DNA of 13,629 nt from DATGIQ01 sp035295665 (GTDB taxonomy: Bacteria; Planctomycetota; Planctomycetia; Gemmatales; Gemmataceae): the NCBI GenBank assembly GCA_035295665.1, contig DATGIQ010000211.1, positions 1 to 13,629 on the forward strand, read 5' to 3'. The notes beneath the pieces were generated by a model. It made no database searches and was not told the DNA's origin. It saw nothing but the letters and a program-made list of their open reading frames with translations. Positions 1-6,613 of this stretch are shown in pieces. The translations under genes and the position numbers were made by a program. Numbering within the stretch: position 1 is the stretch's first letter; every line of letters begins with the position of its first letter.

Positions 1-513
1 CCGGGCCGCCTCGGCATACGTCTTACCTTCCAAGTAACAGAGCACGACGGGAGCCTGGTATTTCCGCGGCAGGCGCGCAATCTCCTCATCCAACAAGGGT
101 CGCAGCTCGTGCCACAAAGCGTCGGGAGAAGCGTCGGCGGCCATTTCCGGAACCTGCCTTTCGCTTGCGCGCCACCGGGTGGCGACGATCCTTGCCCGCC
201 GCGCCACGCGATACGCCACGCCGTAGAGCCAGTTTCCCAATGACGCCGGATCACGCAGCGATCGGGCCTTTTGCAACAAAATGAGGAATGTCGCCTGGAA
301 TGCGTCATCCGCTTCATGCGCATCGGGAAGGAGGCGCCGGCAAACGCCCAGGACCATGGGGCCGTGCCTTTCCAAGAGCGTGGCAAAAGCGGCCTCATCT
401 TTACGGCGGACAAACCGATCCAAAAGGTCCGCGTCAGCAGTCGGTTCGGCCGGCCGAGCCGGCACCGGTGGGGGAATGGATGCGGCAGGGGAAATCGGTC
501 GTTGGCCTGGCAT
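1..513 (-). CDS. ECF-type RNA polymerase sigma factor, C-terminus beyond the window
   Basis: Sigma-70 family factor of the extracytoplasmic-function type, expected to direct RNA polymerase to a dedicated promoter set. The 171 visible residues begin with a Pro/Ala-rich leader (about 1-28). Sigma region 2 follows (about 29-105), with ERHGPMVLGVCRRLL, HEADDAFQATF and the LGNWLYGVAYRVARRAR block that resembles planctomycete ECF factors. Region 4 starts near 139 (LDEEIARLPRKYQAPVVL, then LEGKTYAEAAR) and is cut by the window edge inside the helix-turn-helix. ATG at 511-513 is the first usable start: in-frame TAG lies at 553-555, and a GGGGAC-like ribosome site sits just upstream. It follows the kinase gene on the same strand after a 179-base gap. 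ECF factors paired with Ser/Thr kinases are a known planctomycete arrangement. No anti-sigma gene is visible. Family call is firm; subgroup and regulon are unknown. Confidence 0.9.
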   Translation of the reverse strand, partial: MPGQRPISPAASIPPPVPARPAEPTADADLLDRFVRRKDEAAFATLLERHGPMVLGVCRRLLPDAHEADDAFQATFLILLQKARSLRDPASLGNWLYGVAYRVARRARIVATRWRASERQVPEMAADASPDALWHELRPLLDEEIARLPRKYQAPVVLCYLEGKTYAEAAR

Positions 514-692
514 AGATTCGAGTCCCCGAATTCCAAAATCAGATGCGCCTTCCTACCTTATTACTGCATCACCGGGGGGTGGCGCGTACAGTTTTTTTTC
601 GAGTCGTGTGGCGGTAGTACGGAAATGGACCGACCGCATCCTTCGATTGCTACACGAGACTTGCGGATATCCCAGCACGAATTGAGGCCGTC

Positions 693-3416
693 TCATGGTT
701 GTGCCGGAGCCGGTGCAGAAGAGATTCGCTTCTCTGCCTTTTCCAGCAGCTTCTTGAACTCGCCATGCTCATGAAGAGACTGCAGGTCCTCATCCTTCCT
801 GGCCTGTGCAATGCGAGCCTCGGTGCGGAAGTACGCGGAACCTTCTAAGCGGGTCAGCAGCGCCAGCGCGCTGTGTACGCATTCTTCGGCTGCGCTTTTG
901 TCGATTTGCGGACTTGCCGCGGCCAGCGCATAAACCCGGGTCAAATCGTAGATGGTTTCCGGGAGCAATTCCTTCTTGGCCTCGAGGGACTTGGCGGCGG
1001 CAAGGATTTCTTTCGCCTCTCCTTGCCTGACTCGAATGAGCAGGCAGCGGGCGCGCAGGTGATCGGCCTGGGGACCCATGAATAATGCAAACGTCGGATA
1101 ATCGTTGACCAATCCTTCCGCCAACTCGATGGCGCGCTGCCATGCTTTCAGGGCGCGGTCGGGCTGCTTGGACTGGAGATACAGATCGGCCAAGACGGGG
1201 TACGTCACGGTGAGCTCATACCGGTACGGCACCATCTTCGGAGTCTCCCGTAGGAGTTGCTCGTGTCCAGCAACTCCTGCTTCCAGGTGCGGCACTGCCT
1301 CCGACGACGTTCCGCTGCGCAGGAAGAATAGCCCTTGCTGAACCTGGTACATGGCCAAGGTGGCACGATAATCGCGCGATGTCCGGGGAGGACCAGGATC
1401 CGATGGTTGCAGGAGCTGGGCCGACTTGTGTAACATTGCCCCCGCTTCGGGCATGCGCTTCTGAGCAAGCAAAACCTTGCCCAAGTTCGTGTACACTTCG
1501 GCCAATTTACATTGCAACTCCTCCGATTGCGGCCGGGCTGCCAACATCTTTTCAGCCAGGGTACCAGCGCGACGGAAATAATGTTCCCCCTGTTTCGGAT
1601 TGGTCTGCGCGAACGAATAACCCTGTGTACAGTAACACTGAACCAACCAGGCGATGTACTCCAGGTTCTCCGGGTGCTGCTGAACAATGCCTTCCGCCAA
1701 GGCCAGCGACTTGGCATAGGCAGTCAACGATTGCGGGAAACGAGCCGTCGTCGAATAGACATGACCCAGGTAGCTATAGCTTCTGCTCAAATCGAGCTGA
1801 TCGTCGGCCCGGCCGGCCTCCGCAACCAATCGTTCCAGTAATGCAATGGCCTCTTTGCAAGCATTCTCGGCTTCGGTGTTCTTACTCAGCATGAAATAGA
1901 CTTCTGTGGTCCGGTCGTAAGCGCGGGCCATCTCACGGCGAAGAGCCGGCTCGTCTCCTTCTTGCTTCAGGAACGCCCGATAGAAATCCAGGGCTTCTTC
2001 CAAGACTTGCCGGCGGAGATCGGCGAACTGCGGCACATTGGCCAGCTGCTCGTCGCCGACCCGCTTCAGCATCCGATTCACCGCTTCCAGGGCCTTTTCG
2101 AGGTGAGCCTGGGCGCGGCGATGCTCCCGCTCCACATCTTTCTTGGCCTGGGTTGCGTGGTCGCGCTCCGTCTCCACGTCGGCCAACGCCAGTCGAAGCT
2201 TCGAGTTGGCGCGCTGAAGACTCGCTTGAAAAGCAAGGCTGACAGCGGCCAGGGCCAGCGGAGCCGTGATGCCGAGGACCAGCAGCGCCGCCAGGGCGGG
2301 CCGTCTCTTCACCCACTTTGCGGTGCGTTCCCATCGGCTCGTGGGCCGGGCCAGGATGGGCTCATCGGCCAGGAAACGCTGGAGGTCATCCGCGAACGCC
2401 TCCGCGCTGCCATAACGCCGCTGGGGATCTTTCTCCAGGCATTTCAGGCAAATGGTTTCCAGATCGCGGGGGACCTTCGGCTGCAATCGACAGGGAGGGA
2501 CAGGCTCCTCGGAGACCACTTGCAGAATGGTATCCAAGGGCGTGCTGGCCTTGAAGGGCGGCCGGCCGATCAGCATTTCATAAAGAATGGCGCCCAGCGC
2601 ATACACATCCGCGGCGGGCCCCACGGTCGGTGTGTTCCCCGAGGACTCGCGCCGAACCGATCCACCAGCTTGTTCCGGGGCCATGTACGAAGGGGTGCCC
2701 AGGATGGCGCCGGATCGTGTCTGGCCTTGCTCGCTGTCGAGCTGCTTGGCCAAGCCAAAATCCGTGATTTTCGGAGTGAGCGATGCGTGGGGAGTGGTGC
2801 GTGGTGGATCGTCGGCGGACCGGTTCTTCGACGGCTCACCACCCACCCCTCCACCACCCACCAGCAAAATGTTGGCCGGCTTCAGATCGCGGTGCACAAT
2901 GCCGTGCTGATGCGCGTAGTGGATGGCTCGAGCGAGAATTTCAACTAGCTTGGCGGCGTCGCGTGCAGGGACGGGAGTGCCGGCGAGCTGGTCCGCAAGG
3001 CTGCCGCCGGCCACGTACTCCATCGAGAAATAAGGGAGTCCCTGCTGTTCGCCGATTTCGTGGATCTGCACGATATGGGGATGTTGTAGCCGGGCGACCG
3101 CTTCGGCTTCCGTCCGAAAGCGGGCCAGCGTATCGGTGGTGGCGTGCACTCCGGCCAGGATCATTTTGAGTGCGACGATCCGATTGAGTCCGATCTGCCG
3201 TGCCCGGTAAACGACACCCATTCCCCCGCGGCCCAGCTCGTTCAGAATTTCATAACCCGGTACTATTGATGGTTCCGCGAACGCCGGGTCAGCGGCGGGA
3301 GCAAGCGTAGCCGGTGCCGCCAACCAAGCGGGAGAAGGAGGGGCGAGCGTCGGCGCACTGGCGTCCCCCTCTGGAGGTTGTTCCGGCTGGCTAGTTGCCC
3401 GAGTGGGCTCATTCAC
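693..3416 (-). CDS. Membrane-anchored serine/threonine protein kinase with TPR-like C-terminal half
   Basis: Hanks-type protein kinase, 907 residues. A Pro/Ala-rich leader (1-52) precedes the kinase domain (about 55-350). Visible motifs are the Gly-rich loop LGRGGMGVVY (61-70), VALK lysine K84, a helix-C glutamate near 105, the catalytic loop HRDLKPAN (D177), DFG (219-221), the APE-like MAPE and the DVYALG helix. All catalytic residues are present, so it should be active. One hydrophobic segment (about 373-397) follows RRPA, suggesting a single membrane pass with the kinase in the cytoplasm. A charged probable coiled coil (about 400-460) then leads into degenerate TPR-like helical repeats (about 470-870), a likely protein-binding or sensing part. 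The start is GTG with GGAG eight bases upstream. A 29-residue Gly/Pro/Thr-rich insertion (186-214) separates catalytic loop from DFG and is palindromic in DNA. Substrate unknown; it may act on the downstream sigma-factor pathway (inference). Confidence 0.93.
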   Translation of the reverse strand: MNEPTRATSQPEQPPEGDASAPTLAPPSPAWLAAPATLAPAADPAFAEPSIVPGYEILNELGRGGMGVVYRARQIGLNRIVALKMILAGVHATTDTLARFRTEAEAVARLQHPHIVQIHEIGEQQGLPYFSMEYVAGGSLADQLAGTPVPARDAAKLVEILARAIHYAHQHGIVHRDLKPANILLVGGGGVGGEPSKNRSADDPPRTTPHASLTPKITDFGLAKQLDSEQGQTRSGAILGTPSYMAPEQAGGSVRRESSGNTPTVGPAADVYALGAILYEMLIGRPPFKASTPLDTILQVVSEEPVPPCRLQPKVPRDLETICLKCLEKDPQRRYGSAEAFADDLQRFLADEPILARPTSRWERTAKWVKRRPALAALLVLGITAPLALAAVSLAFQASLQRANSKLRLALADVETERDHATQAKKDVEREHRRAQAHLEKALEAVNRMLKRVGDEQLANVPQFADLRRQVLEEALDFYRAFLKQEGDEPALRREMARAYDRTTEVYFMLSKNTEAENACKEAIALLERLVAEAGRADDQLDLSRSYSYLGHVYSTTARFPQSLTAYAKSLALAEGIVQQHPENLEYIAWLVQCYCTQGYSFAQTNPKQGEHYFRRAGTLAEKMLAARPQSEELQCKLAEVYTNLGKVLLAQKRMPEAGAMLHKSAQLLQPSDPGPPRTSRDYRATLAMYQVQQGLFFLRSGTSSEAVPHLEAGVAGHEQLLRETPKMVPYRYELTVTYPVLADLYLQSKQPDRALKAWQRAIELAEGLVNDYPTFALFMGPQADHLRARCLLIRVRQGEAKEILAAAKSLEAKKELLPETIYDLTRVYALAAASPQIDKSAAEECVHSALALLTRLEGSAYFRTEARIAQARKDEDLQSLHEHGEFKKLLEKAEKRISSAPAPAQP
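2775..2861. repeat. In-frame palindromic insertion inside the kinase gene
   Basis: These 87 bases encode kinase residues 186-214, an extra loop between NILL and KITDFG that most kinases lack. The DNA forms an imperfect hairpin. CGTCG (2810-2814) pairs with CGACG (2829-2833), GTGGTG (2801-2806) with CACCAC (2837-2842), and 2791-2799 mostly with 2844-2852; the loop is 2815-2828. The G/T-rich arm reads as Gly/Val and the complementary arm as Thr/Pro/His. From memory, Gemmata-type kinases often carry similar low-complexity inserts at this spot. It behaves like a palindromic element that inserts into coding sequence without breaking frame (inference). Confidence 0.7.
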
Positions 3417-3505
3417 GATGGTGGCTCCGCGTTGGGCTTAGCGATCGTTGATGTTGGCCGCCTTGAAGAGGGCCCCCTTTGATTATCCCAACGAAGTTGA
3501 ATGGT

Positions 3506-3885
3506 TCAAGCGCGGATTGGACGACGCGCCGGCCACACATCGTACAAGTGGAGCCCGAAGGGAACTCACCAAATGAGATCATTCGCGACGCACAAGATCA
3601 GCGTGGCGATGGGCCATCGCTCGCTCCAGACCAGGTTCAGCCAGCCGATCGGGCCCAGGATCTTGCAGCAGCCCGACGGCCGCCAAGAGCCAGCCTCGCT
3701 CCGGAACGCGGGCCACTTCGAGGTAGAGGACGCCATAAAGCCCGACAACCATTCCCAGGCAGGCGAAGATCTCGGGATAGTTTTGCAGCGGCATTCCTGC
3801 GAAGCGTAACAACCACTGGGGGATCAAGAGCGGAGAACACGTCCCAAGCCACGTTATAAAGACCCGCGGCCAGAAATACGGGGCG
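3506..3885 (-). pseudogene. Degraded gene for a small multi-pass membrane protein
   Basis: Three reading frames joined together spell one protein. PVFLAAGLYNVAWD comes first (about 3840-3885). Next, in another frame, comes LIPQWLLRFAGMPLQNYPEI continuing to ERGWLLAAVGLL (about 3688-3827). A third frame gives KILGPIGWLNLVWSERW and ILCVANDLIW. A TGA at 3566-3568 then replaces the second tryptophan of the usual NDLIWWVPF, and VPFGLHLYDVWPARRPIRA follows in frame to a real TGA at 3506-3508. I recognise a roughly 130-150 residue planctomycete membrane family, sometimes mislabelled alkyl hydroperoxide reductase, whose function is unknown to me. The second frameshift fits loss of two bases from a GLLGKILGP motif. 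The 5' end runs into the 56-bp palindrome, where TAA (3886-3888) blocks the frame and no start is left. Two frameshifts plus a nonsense codon make function very unlikely. Confidence 0.75.
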
Positions 3886-3923
3886 TTATGTGCTGCAGCA
3901 CATAACGCCCCGTATTTCTGGCC
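3868..3923. repeat. Perfect 56-bp palindrome with no spacer
   Basis: Bases 3868-3895 are exactly the reverse complement of 3896-3923; the centre is CTG|CAG. The outer arms begin GGCCAGAAATACGGGGCG. Pairing stops at 3867/3924. The left arm overlaps the start of the degraded membrane-protein gene and is partly its former coding sequence, which suggests an inverted duplication of the gene's 5' end. As RNA it would form an extremely stable hairpin, though it lacks a clear U-tract, so a terminator role is uncertain. Confidence 0.95.
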
Positions 3924-4014
3924 AAGCAGATTATGTTGCCTTCGGTCGCAGGGCTGGTGAAATCCGTGAAATTGCCAAAGAATAGCACTACCTAATGGTA
4001 TCGCGGTTTCCTTT

Positions 4015-4083
4015 AGAAACGGTGGCGGAATGAGCGGAGTCCGTTCGCTTTCGGCCCGGAAGTCTCATTCCGCCACCGTTTCT
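4015..4083. repeat. 20-bp perfect inverted repeat with 29-base loop
   Basis: AGAAACGGTGGCGGAATGAG (4015-4034) is exactly complementary to 4064-4083. The 29-base loop has a minor TCCG...CGGA pairing of its own. It lies 126 bases beyond the arsC stop codon in non-coding DNA. The discrete hairpin shape and sharp ends look like a REP or miniature-transposon-type dispersed element. A bidirectional terminator is the alternative, but neither side has a good T-run. Confidence 0.8.
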
Positions 4084-4141
4084 TGGGCATTTCCCCGGGA
4101 CAGAGCAACACAAATGAGGGAAGGAGAAAGGAGTCGAGGAG

Positions 4142-4167
4142 AGGGAACTTGGGGACGCTGGTTCCCT
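4142..4167 (-). terminator. Possible terminator of the ars operon
   Basis: AGGGAAC (4142-4148) pairs with GTTCCCT (4161-4167) around a 12-base loop, 42 bases past the arsC stop. On the minus strand the stem is followed by a pyrimidine-rich stretch rather than a clean U-tract, so this is a weak candidate. The 4015-4083 hairpin further downstream could also end transcription. Confidence 0.3.
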
Positions 4168-4209
4168 TCGCCCCTAGCGACACAGCGATTGCCGCGTCCG
4201 ACGATTCAG

Positions 4210-4614
4210 TCACAAGGCACGGAGCAGCTCGTTGACCTTCATCTCGATCATGTCTCGGACCGCTCGAAACTGGTCAGGAGGAAGTTGCTTCGGGTCCGGG
4301 ATGCTCCATTCTTCCCGGCGCTTCGCCCGGACGAGCGGACAGCCCTCATCCTCGCAGCCCATTCCAACTACAGCGTCGTACTCGACGGCCGGGATGTCGG
4401 CCAGCGATTTTGAGGCATGGCGTGTCAGGTCGTAGCCAACCTCACGCATCGCCTCGACAGCCTTTGGATTGACACGCCCGGAAGGACGGGAGCCGGCGCT
4501 GTACGCCTCGACGCGATCCGCCCCATGGATACGGGCAAAGGCCTCTGCCATCTGGCTGCGGTTGCTATTTTCCACGCAAACAAAAAGGACCGATTTCCGG
4601 GTGGCCTCGCTCAT
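4210..4614 (-). CDS. arsC: Arsenate reductase, low-molecular-weight tyrosine-phosphatase type
   Basis: Reduces arsenate to arsenite in the cytoplasm. The 134 residues show the phosphatase P-loop CVENSNRS (nucleophile C13, R19), a second cysteine pair in MGCEDEGCP (C87, C92) and the WSIPDP loop with the expected acid D107. The three cysteines fit a thiol-relay mechanism with thioredoxin or a small thiol as final reductant (family knowledge; the partner cannot be read here). Start choice: ATG 4612-4614 has AAGGAG (4623-4628) eight bases upstream and overlaps the aquaporin stop as ATGA. A longer in-frame start at 4647 would lie inside the aquaporin gene and add residues not expected in the family. 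Last gene of the ars operon; translational coupling to the aquaporin is likely. A plain protein-tyrosine phosphatase is the alternative, made unlikely by the extra cysteines and the neighbours. Confidence 0.92.
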   Translation of the reverse strand: MSEATRKSVLFVCVENSNRSQMAEAFARIHGADRVEAYSAGSRPSGRVNPKAVEAMREVGYDLTRHASKSLADIPAVEYDAVVGMGCEDEGCPLVRAKRREEWSIPDPKQLPPDQFRAVRDMIEMKVNELLRAL

Positions 4615-5288
4615 GGGCACGACTCCTTGGCAACAGCGGAGCAACAAGGGCTCTCATGGATGCATCGGCAGGAGAGAACGGCAGCCGCGGCCCCTATGAC
4701 AGGAGCAATGAGGTAGAGCCAGAGATTGTCGAGATGGCCGGAGACAATGGCTGGGGCCAACGAGCGGGCAGGATTCATAGATGCACCGGAAATCGGCCCC
4801 GCAAACAATGCTTCGAACGCGATCACGGCTCCGACTGCGATGCCCGCGGTAATCCCTTTCTCCTTGGCGCCGGTGGACACGCTCAGGATGACGAACATAA
4901 GGAAGAGGGTCAGCACCAACTCAAGAATGAACGATTGAACTGCCGGCCCAGCCGGCGCCGTCGCTCCGAGAGTTTTATCGGAAGGAAAGAGAAGGTGTAG
5001 CAAGCCGCTCGCCGCTGATGCTCCAATGCACTGGCTGGTGATGTATGCGGACACGCGACGGCCAGGAAAGCGTCGGGCCAGGAAGAAACCGAGAGTGACG
5101 GCTGGGTTCAGATGAGCGCCAGATACCTCACCCACGGCGTAGATCATGGCTAGGACAACCAGGCCAAACGTGAGTGCAATACCGCCGTGGGTGACGGCAC
5201 CGCCGCTCACGTCGTTTATGACGATGGCACCCGCGCCGGCGAAAACGAGGGCGAACGTCCCGAAGATCTCTGCAAAGTATGGCCTCAC
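4611..5288 (-). CDS. Aquaporin/aquaglyceroporin-type channel of the ars operon (AqpS-like)
   Basis: Major intrinsic protein of 225 residues, six predicted membrane helices and both pore signatures: GAHLNPAVT (first half) and GASMNPARS (second half, with the selectivity-filter Arg). The opening FAEIFGTFALVFAGAGA is typical of the family. In ars operons such as that of Sinorhizobium meliloti, the equivalent AqpS lets arsenite flow out down its gradient, replacing an ArsB or Acr3 pump; the same role is inferred here. The cytoplasmic tail is unusually cysteine-rich (CRCIHESPCCSAVAKESCP), which could bind trivalent arsenic. Start is GTG at 5286-5288, overlapping the arsM stop as GTGA, with AAGG seven bases upstream. 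Its own stop overlaps the arsC start as ATGA. Whether it passes water, glycerol, arsenite or methylarsenite cannot be told from sequence. Confidence 0.92.
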   Translation of the reverse strand: MRPYFAEIFGTFALVFAGAGAIVINDVSGGAVTHGGIALTFGLVVLAMIYAVGEVSGAHLNPAVTLGFFLARRFPGRRVSAYITSQCIGASAASGLLHLLFPSDKTLGATAPAGPAVQSFILELVLTLFLMFVILSVSTGAKEKGITAGIAVGAVIAFEALFAGPISGASMNPARSLAPAIVSGHLDNLWLYLIAPVIGAAAAVLSCRCIHESPCCSAVAKESCP

Positions 5289-6160
5289 GATTTGCCTTGC
5301 CCCATTGCCGCTTGCTCAAGCGGCTTAATAGCGAACACCTGAACGCTGGCGGCGTAGTGGTTCACATTGTAGCGTGTGAGCAGCTCCGCCAGGTTTTCGT
5401 GAAGGGGCGCTCCCGCCGAGCAGCAGGACATGGAGCCGCAGCAACCTGCATCGGATGCCTGAGCGTAAGCGTTAAGGTCCTTCTTCGTGTCGATGATCTT
5501 CACCGCCTTAAATCCGGCCTGGGCGAGCATTTGCTCGTAGTCCTTAATGAGAAGCGCACCGCCGATGCAACCGACGTAGGCGAGGATATCCTGGCCGACT
5601 TCTGGCGGTAGAGGCTGCTTAAGGGCGATGTCGCTGACGGCAACGCGCCCACCTGGCTCGAGGACGCGGAACATTTCGCGAAAGACGACTGACTTGTCGG
5701 GGGCCAGGTTGATGACGCAGTTGGAGATAAGGCAGTCCACCGAATTATCCGGCAGCGGCAACGCTTCAATGCGGGAGAGATGGAACTTAACGTTCGCCGG
5801 GGATTGGCCGTTGCCGAACGCCACCGCGTTGCGCTTGGCCCGCTCGATCATCTCGGCTGTCATGTCGATGCCGATAGCATTGCCGGTTGGTCCGACCTTG
5901 CGCGAGGCCAAGAGAACGTCGATGGCTCCGCCACAGCCGAGGTCCACGACAACTTCACCTGGCTTCAGGTTGGCCGTAGCCGTCGGATTACCGCAGGAAA
6001 GCCCCATGTTGCTGTCCGCCGGGAGGCCGGCCAATTCCTCGGGAGTGTAACCGAATGCCTGGGCGACAGCACGGACACCGTCGTGATTGCTTGACAAGCC
6101 GCTTTGGGCGACGCTTGCATACTTTGCTTCCACCTGTTCGACAAGGTTCGTCTCGGCCAT
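5285..6160 (-). CDS. arsM: Arsenite S-adenosylmethionine methyltransferase
   Basis: Transfers methyl groups from SAM to trivalent arsenic in the cytoplasm, giving methylated, partly volatile products. The 291-residue protein has SAM motif I VVDLGCGGAID (71-81), an acidic strand end IGIDMT, and SNCVINLAPDK after strand 4. Family cysteines are visible at C56 (MGLSCGNP) and C178 (YVGCIGGAL). The C-terminal domain carries a cysteine cluster GCCGSMSCC (C220, C221, C226, C227) and ends ASVQVFAIKP, the usual closing strand. Start: ATG 6158-6160 with GGAGG (6168-6172) seven bases upstream; an in-frame start at 6241 would overlap arsR and is rejected. It is 67 bases downstream of arsR, and a GATAAACGAT element in the gap repeats the ArsR operator core. 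Overlaps the aquaporin start by four bases. Confidence 0.93.
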   Translation of the reverse strand: MAETNLVEQVEAKYASVAQSGLSSNHDGVRAVAQAFGYTPEELAGLPADSNMGLSCGNPTATANLKPGEVVVDLGCGGAIDVLLASRKVGPTGNAIGIDMTAEMIERAKRNAVAFGNGQSPANVKFHLSRIEALPLPDNSVDCLISNCVINLAPDKSVVFREMFRVLEPGGRVAVSDIALKQPLPPEVGQDILAYVGCIGGALLIKDYEQMLAQAGFKAVKIIDTKKDLNAYAQASDAGCCGSMSCCSAGAPLHENLAELLTRYNVNHYAASVQVFAIKPLEQAAMGQGKS

Positions 6161-6180
6161 TGCAATTCCTCCATGTTTGC

Positions 6181-6190
6181 ATCGTTTATC
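6181..6190. promoter_or_regulatory. Second ArsR-site-like element before arsM
   Basis: ATCGTTTATC is identical to the left ten bases of the palindromic operator at 6567-6582 and lies just upstream of the arsM ribosome site. The second half-site is degenerate (GTGCG instead of TACGAT), so it may be a weak accessory site or coincidence. Confidence 0.35.
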
Positions 6191-6227
6191 GTGCGTTGGC
6201 GATGCCCTCGAAAGAAAAAGATCGCAT

Positions 6228-6554
6228 CTATAGCTCAGCAACCAGCTCCTTGAGCCGGGTCAGCGCAATAGGGTTGATACAGTAGCAGACCTTGGGGCCG
6301 TCAATCTCGCCCTGCACTAGCCCCGTCTCCTTGAGAATCTTGAGGTGCTGCGACACCGTGGACTGGGCAAGCGGCAACTGATCGACCAGTTCGCCACAGA
6401 CACACGCCTGCCGAGCGAGAAGGATGCGCACGATTCGGACCCTGGCCGGATGGGCGATGGCCCACGCCAGCTTTGCCACGTCCTCATCCTTTCCCCTCGT
6501 GTTGGGCAGACGCGACGAACCCAAATCCTTCGAAATGCAAGCTTTCTTTCGCAT
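6228..6554 (-). CDS. arsR: ArsR-family arsenic-responsive repressor
   Basis: Winged-helix metalloregulator of 108 residues, expected to bind operator DNA as a dimer and let go when arsenite binds its cysteines. The core AWAIAHPARVRIVRILL leads into CVCGELVDQL (C51, C53, the classic CVC metal site on the DNA-binding helix), then recognition helix AQSTVSQHLKILKETG and the wing LVQGEIDGPKVCYC. The extra pair C90/C92 in the wing and C6 at the N-terminus are further possible ligands. ATG 6552-6554 gives the full domain; the ribosome site is weak. First gene of the ars operon; a palindromic operator and sigma-70-like promoter lie directly upstream, so autoregulation is likely. Confidence 0.93.
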   Translation of the reverse strand: MRKKACISKDLGSSRLPNTRGKDEDVAKLAWAIAHPARVRIVRILLARQACVCGELVDQLPLAQSTVSQHLKILKETGLVQGEIDGPKVCYCINPIALTRLKELVAEL

Positions 6555-6566
6555 GATCGTGACTCT

Positions 6567-6582
6567 ATCGTTTATCTACGAT
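6567..6582. promoter_or_regulatory. Candidate ArsR operator
   Basis: Perfect inverted repeat ATCGT-TTATCT-ACGAT, centred about 20 bases upstream of the arsR start and just downstream of the predicted -10. The position would block transcription start or escape. Sequence and spacing resemble known ArsR/SmtB-family sites (inference). Confidence 0.6.
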
Positions 6583-6584
6583 GG

Positions 6585-6613
6585 ACGATAACACTTTGCC
6601 AGCTCCTTGTCAA
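6585..6613 (-). promoter_or_regulatory. Sigma-70-like promoter of the ars operon
   Basis: On the minus strand TTGACA (6608-6613, full consensus -35) is separated by exactly 17 bases from TATCGT (6585-6590, 4 of 6 matches to TATAAT). Predicted start of transcription is near 6578, inside the candidate ArsR operator. Confidence 0.6.

Noticed and set aside
1962..2948. A 328-codon open frame on the plus strand opposite the kinase gene
   Set aside because: It is antisense to a well-supported kinase, has no recognisable domain, and long antisense frames are expected in GC-rich coding DNA.
3868..3923. The 56-bp palindrome as a simple intrinsic terminator
   Set aside because: No U-tract follows on either strand, it has no loop, and it overlaps former coding sequence; inverted duplication explains it better.
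4013..4213. A 66-codon minus-strand frame after arsC
   Set aside because: Part of it is translated hairpin (4015-4083), it overlaps the arsC stop and has no ribosome site or family match.
4615..4647. A longer N-terminus for ArsC
   Set aside because: It would read through the aquaporin tail in another frame; the AAGGAG before 4614 and the usual family length favour the shorter start.
6161..6241. A longer N-terminus for ArsM
   Set aside because: It would overlap the arsR end and ignore the strong GGAGG before the ATG at 6158-6160.
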